Source: Clostridia bacterium (GTDB taxonomy: Bacteria > Bacillota > Clostridia > Christensenellales > UBA1242). From it: a DNA stretch of 5,145 nt. The stretch lies in assembly GCA_017399515.1 (NCBI GenBank), contig JAFQBZ010000074.1:1-5145 (forward strand), read 5' to 3'. The translations under genes were made by a program, and so were the position numbers. Under the pieces are notes generated by a model that saw only the letters and a program-made list of their open reading frames with translations, made no database searches and had not been told where the DNA came from. Positions 4,990 through 5,145 of the stretch are shown piece by piece. Within the stretch, counting starts at the first letter, position 1; each line of letters begins with the position of its first letter.

Positions 4990-5145
4990 ATGGCAAATTC
5001 TAGAAATGTGTCTAAGGTATCAAGAGAAGAATTAGCGCAAGCAAGTGCTAGTCTTTTTGGCGTTCCACAAAAAAAATCAGTTCCTGACAAATCTCAAGAC
5101 CAACCAAAACAACGCTCATACATTTCAAAACTCACAAACAAAGAA
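4990..5145 (+). CDS. N-terminus of a gene of unknown function, cut off by the window end
   Basis: Open from the ATG at 4990 to the last base (52 codons, no stop). The protein begins MANSRNVSKVSREELAQAS, then SLFGVPQKK and a polar, Lys/Gln/Ser/Pro-rich stretch ending YISKLTNKE. It is hydrophilic, with no signal peptide or membrane segment in the visible part, and the middle looks disordered. I do not recognise a family from this fragment. A promoter with an extended -10 lies upstream. GAGGAG (4972-4977) is the Shine-Dalgarno, but the gap of 12 bases to ATG is longer than usual; no better in-frame start is present. It is divergent from rplJL. Confidence 0.75.
   Translation, partial: MANSRNVSKVSREELAQASASLFGVPQKKSVPDKSQDQPKQRSYISKLTNKE

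Overview
The window looks like chromosome from a low-GC Gram-positive (Bacillota, probably clostridial) bacterium. The evidence is strong Shine-Dalgarno sequences before nearly every gene, near-consensus sigma-A-type promoters, U-tract terminators, A/T-rich codons with many AGA arginines, TGG for tryptophan (so not the Mycoplasma code), and a rplJL leader of the type known from Bacillus. The species cannot be named from the sequence alone. No mobile element, CRISPR array, tRNA or rRNA was seen.

Layout. Positions 1-888 (+) hold a class II fructose-bisphosphate aldolase, probably missing its first few codons at the window edge. It converges on a minus-strand group through a shared bidirectional terminator (917-948). 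Positions 957-2012 (-) are a three-gene operon read from a clear promoter at 2038-2066: a small helical protein of unknown function, a MazG-like NTP pyrophosphohydrolase, and a small coiled-coil protein of unknown function. Positions 2083-3656 (-) hold an HD-domain metal phosphohydrolase followed closely by a type I methionine aminopeptidase with an N-terminal SEC-C zinc motif. Positions 3775-4713 (-) are rplJ-rplL (ribosomal proteins L10 and L7/L12), closed by a strong terminator. Positions 4714-4989 are a regulatory intergenic region. It has an L10-type leader RNA with a terminator and a competing antiterminator, plus two divergent promoters. The right one drives a plus-strand gene of unknown function (from 4990) that is cut off by the window end.

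How it works together. The best-supported piece of biology is the rplJ leader. A conserved L10-binding element (around 4799-4850) runs into an antiterminator arm (4793-4800), which competes with the left arm of a rho-independent terminator (4753-4776). This fits autoregulation of rplJL by the L10-L12 complex through transcription attenuation. The rplJL pair lies beside neither rplKA nor rpoBC here, unlike the usual bacterial cluster. The remaining genes are ordinary housekeeping genes or small unknown proteins. I do not see an obviously new defence, mobile or biosynthetic system.
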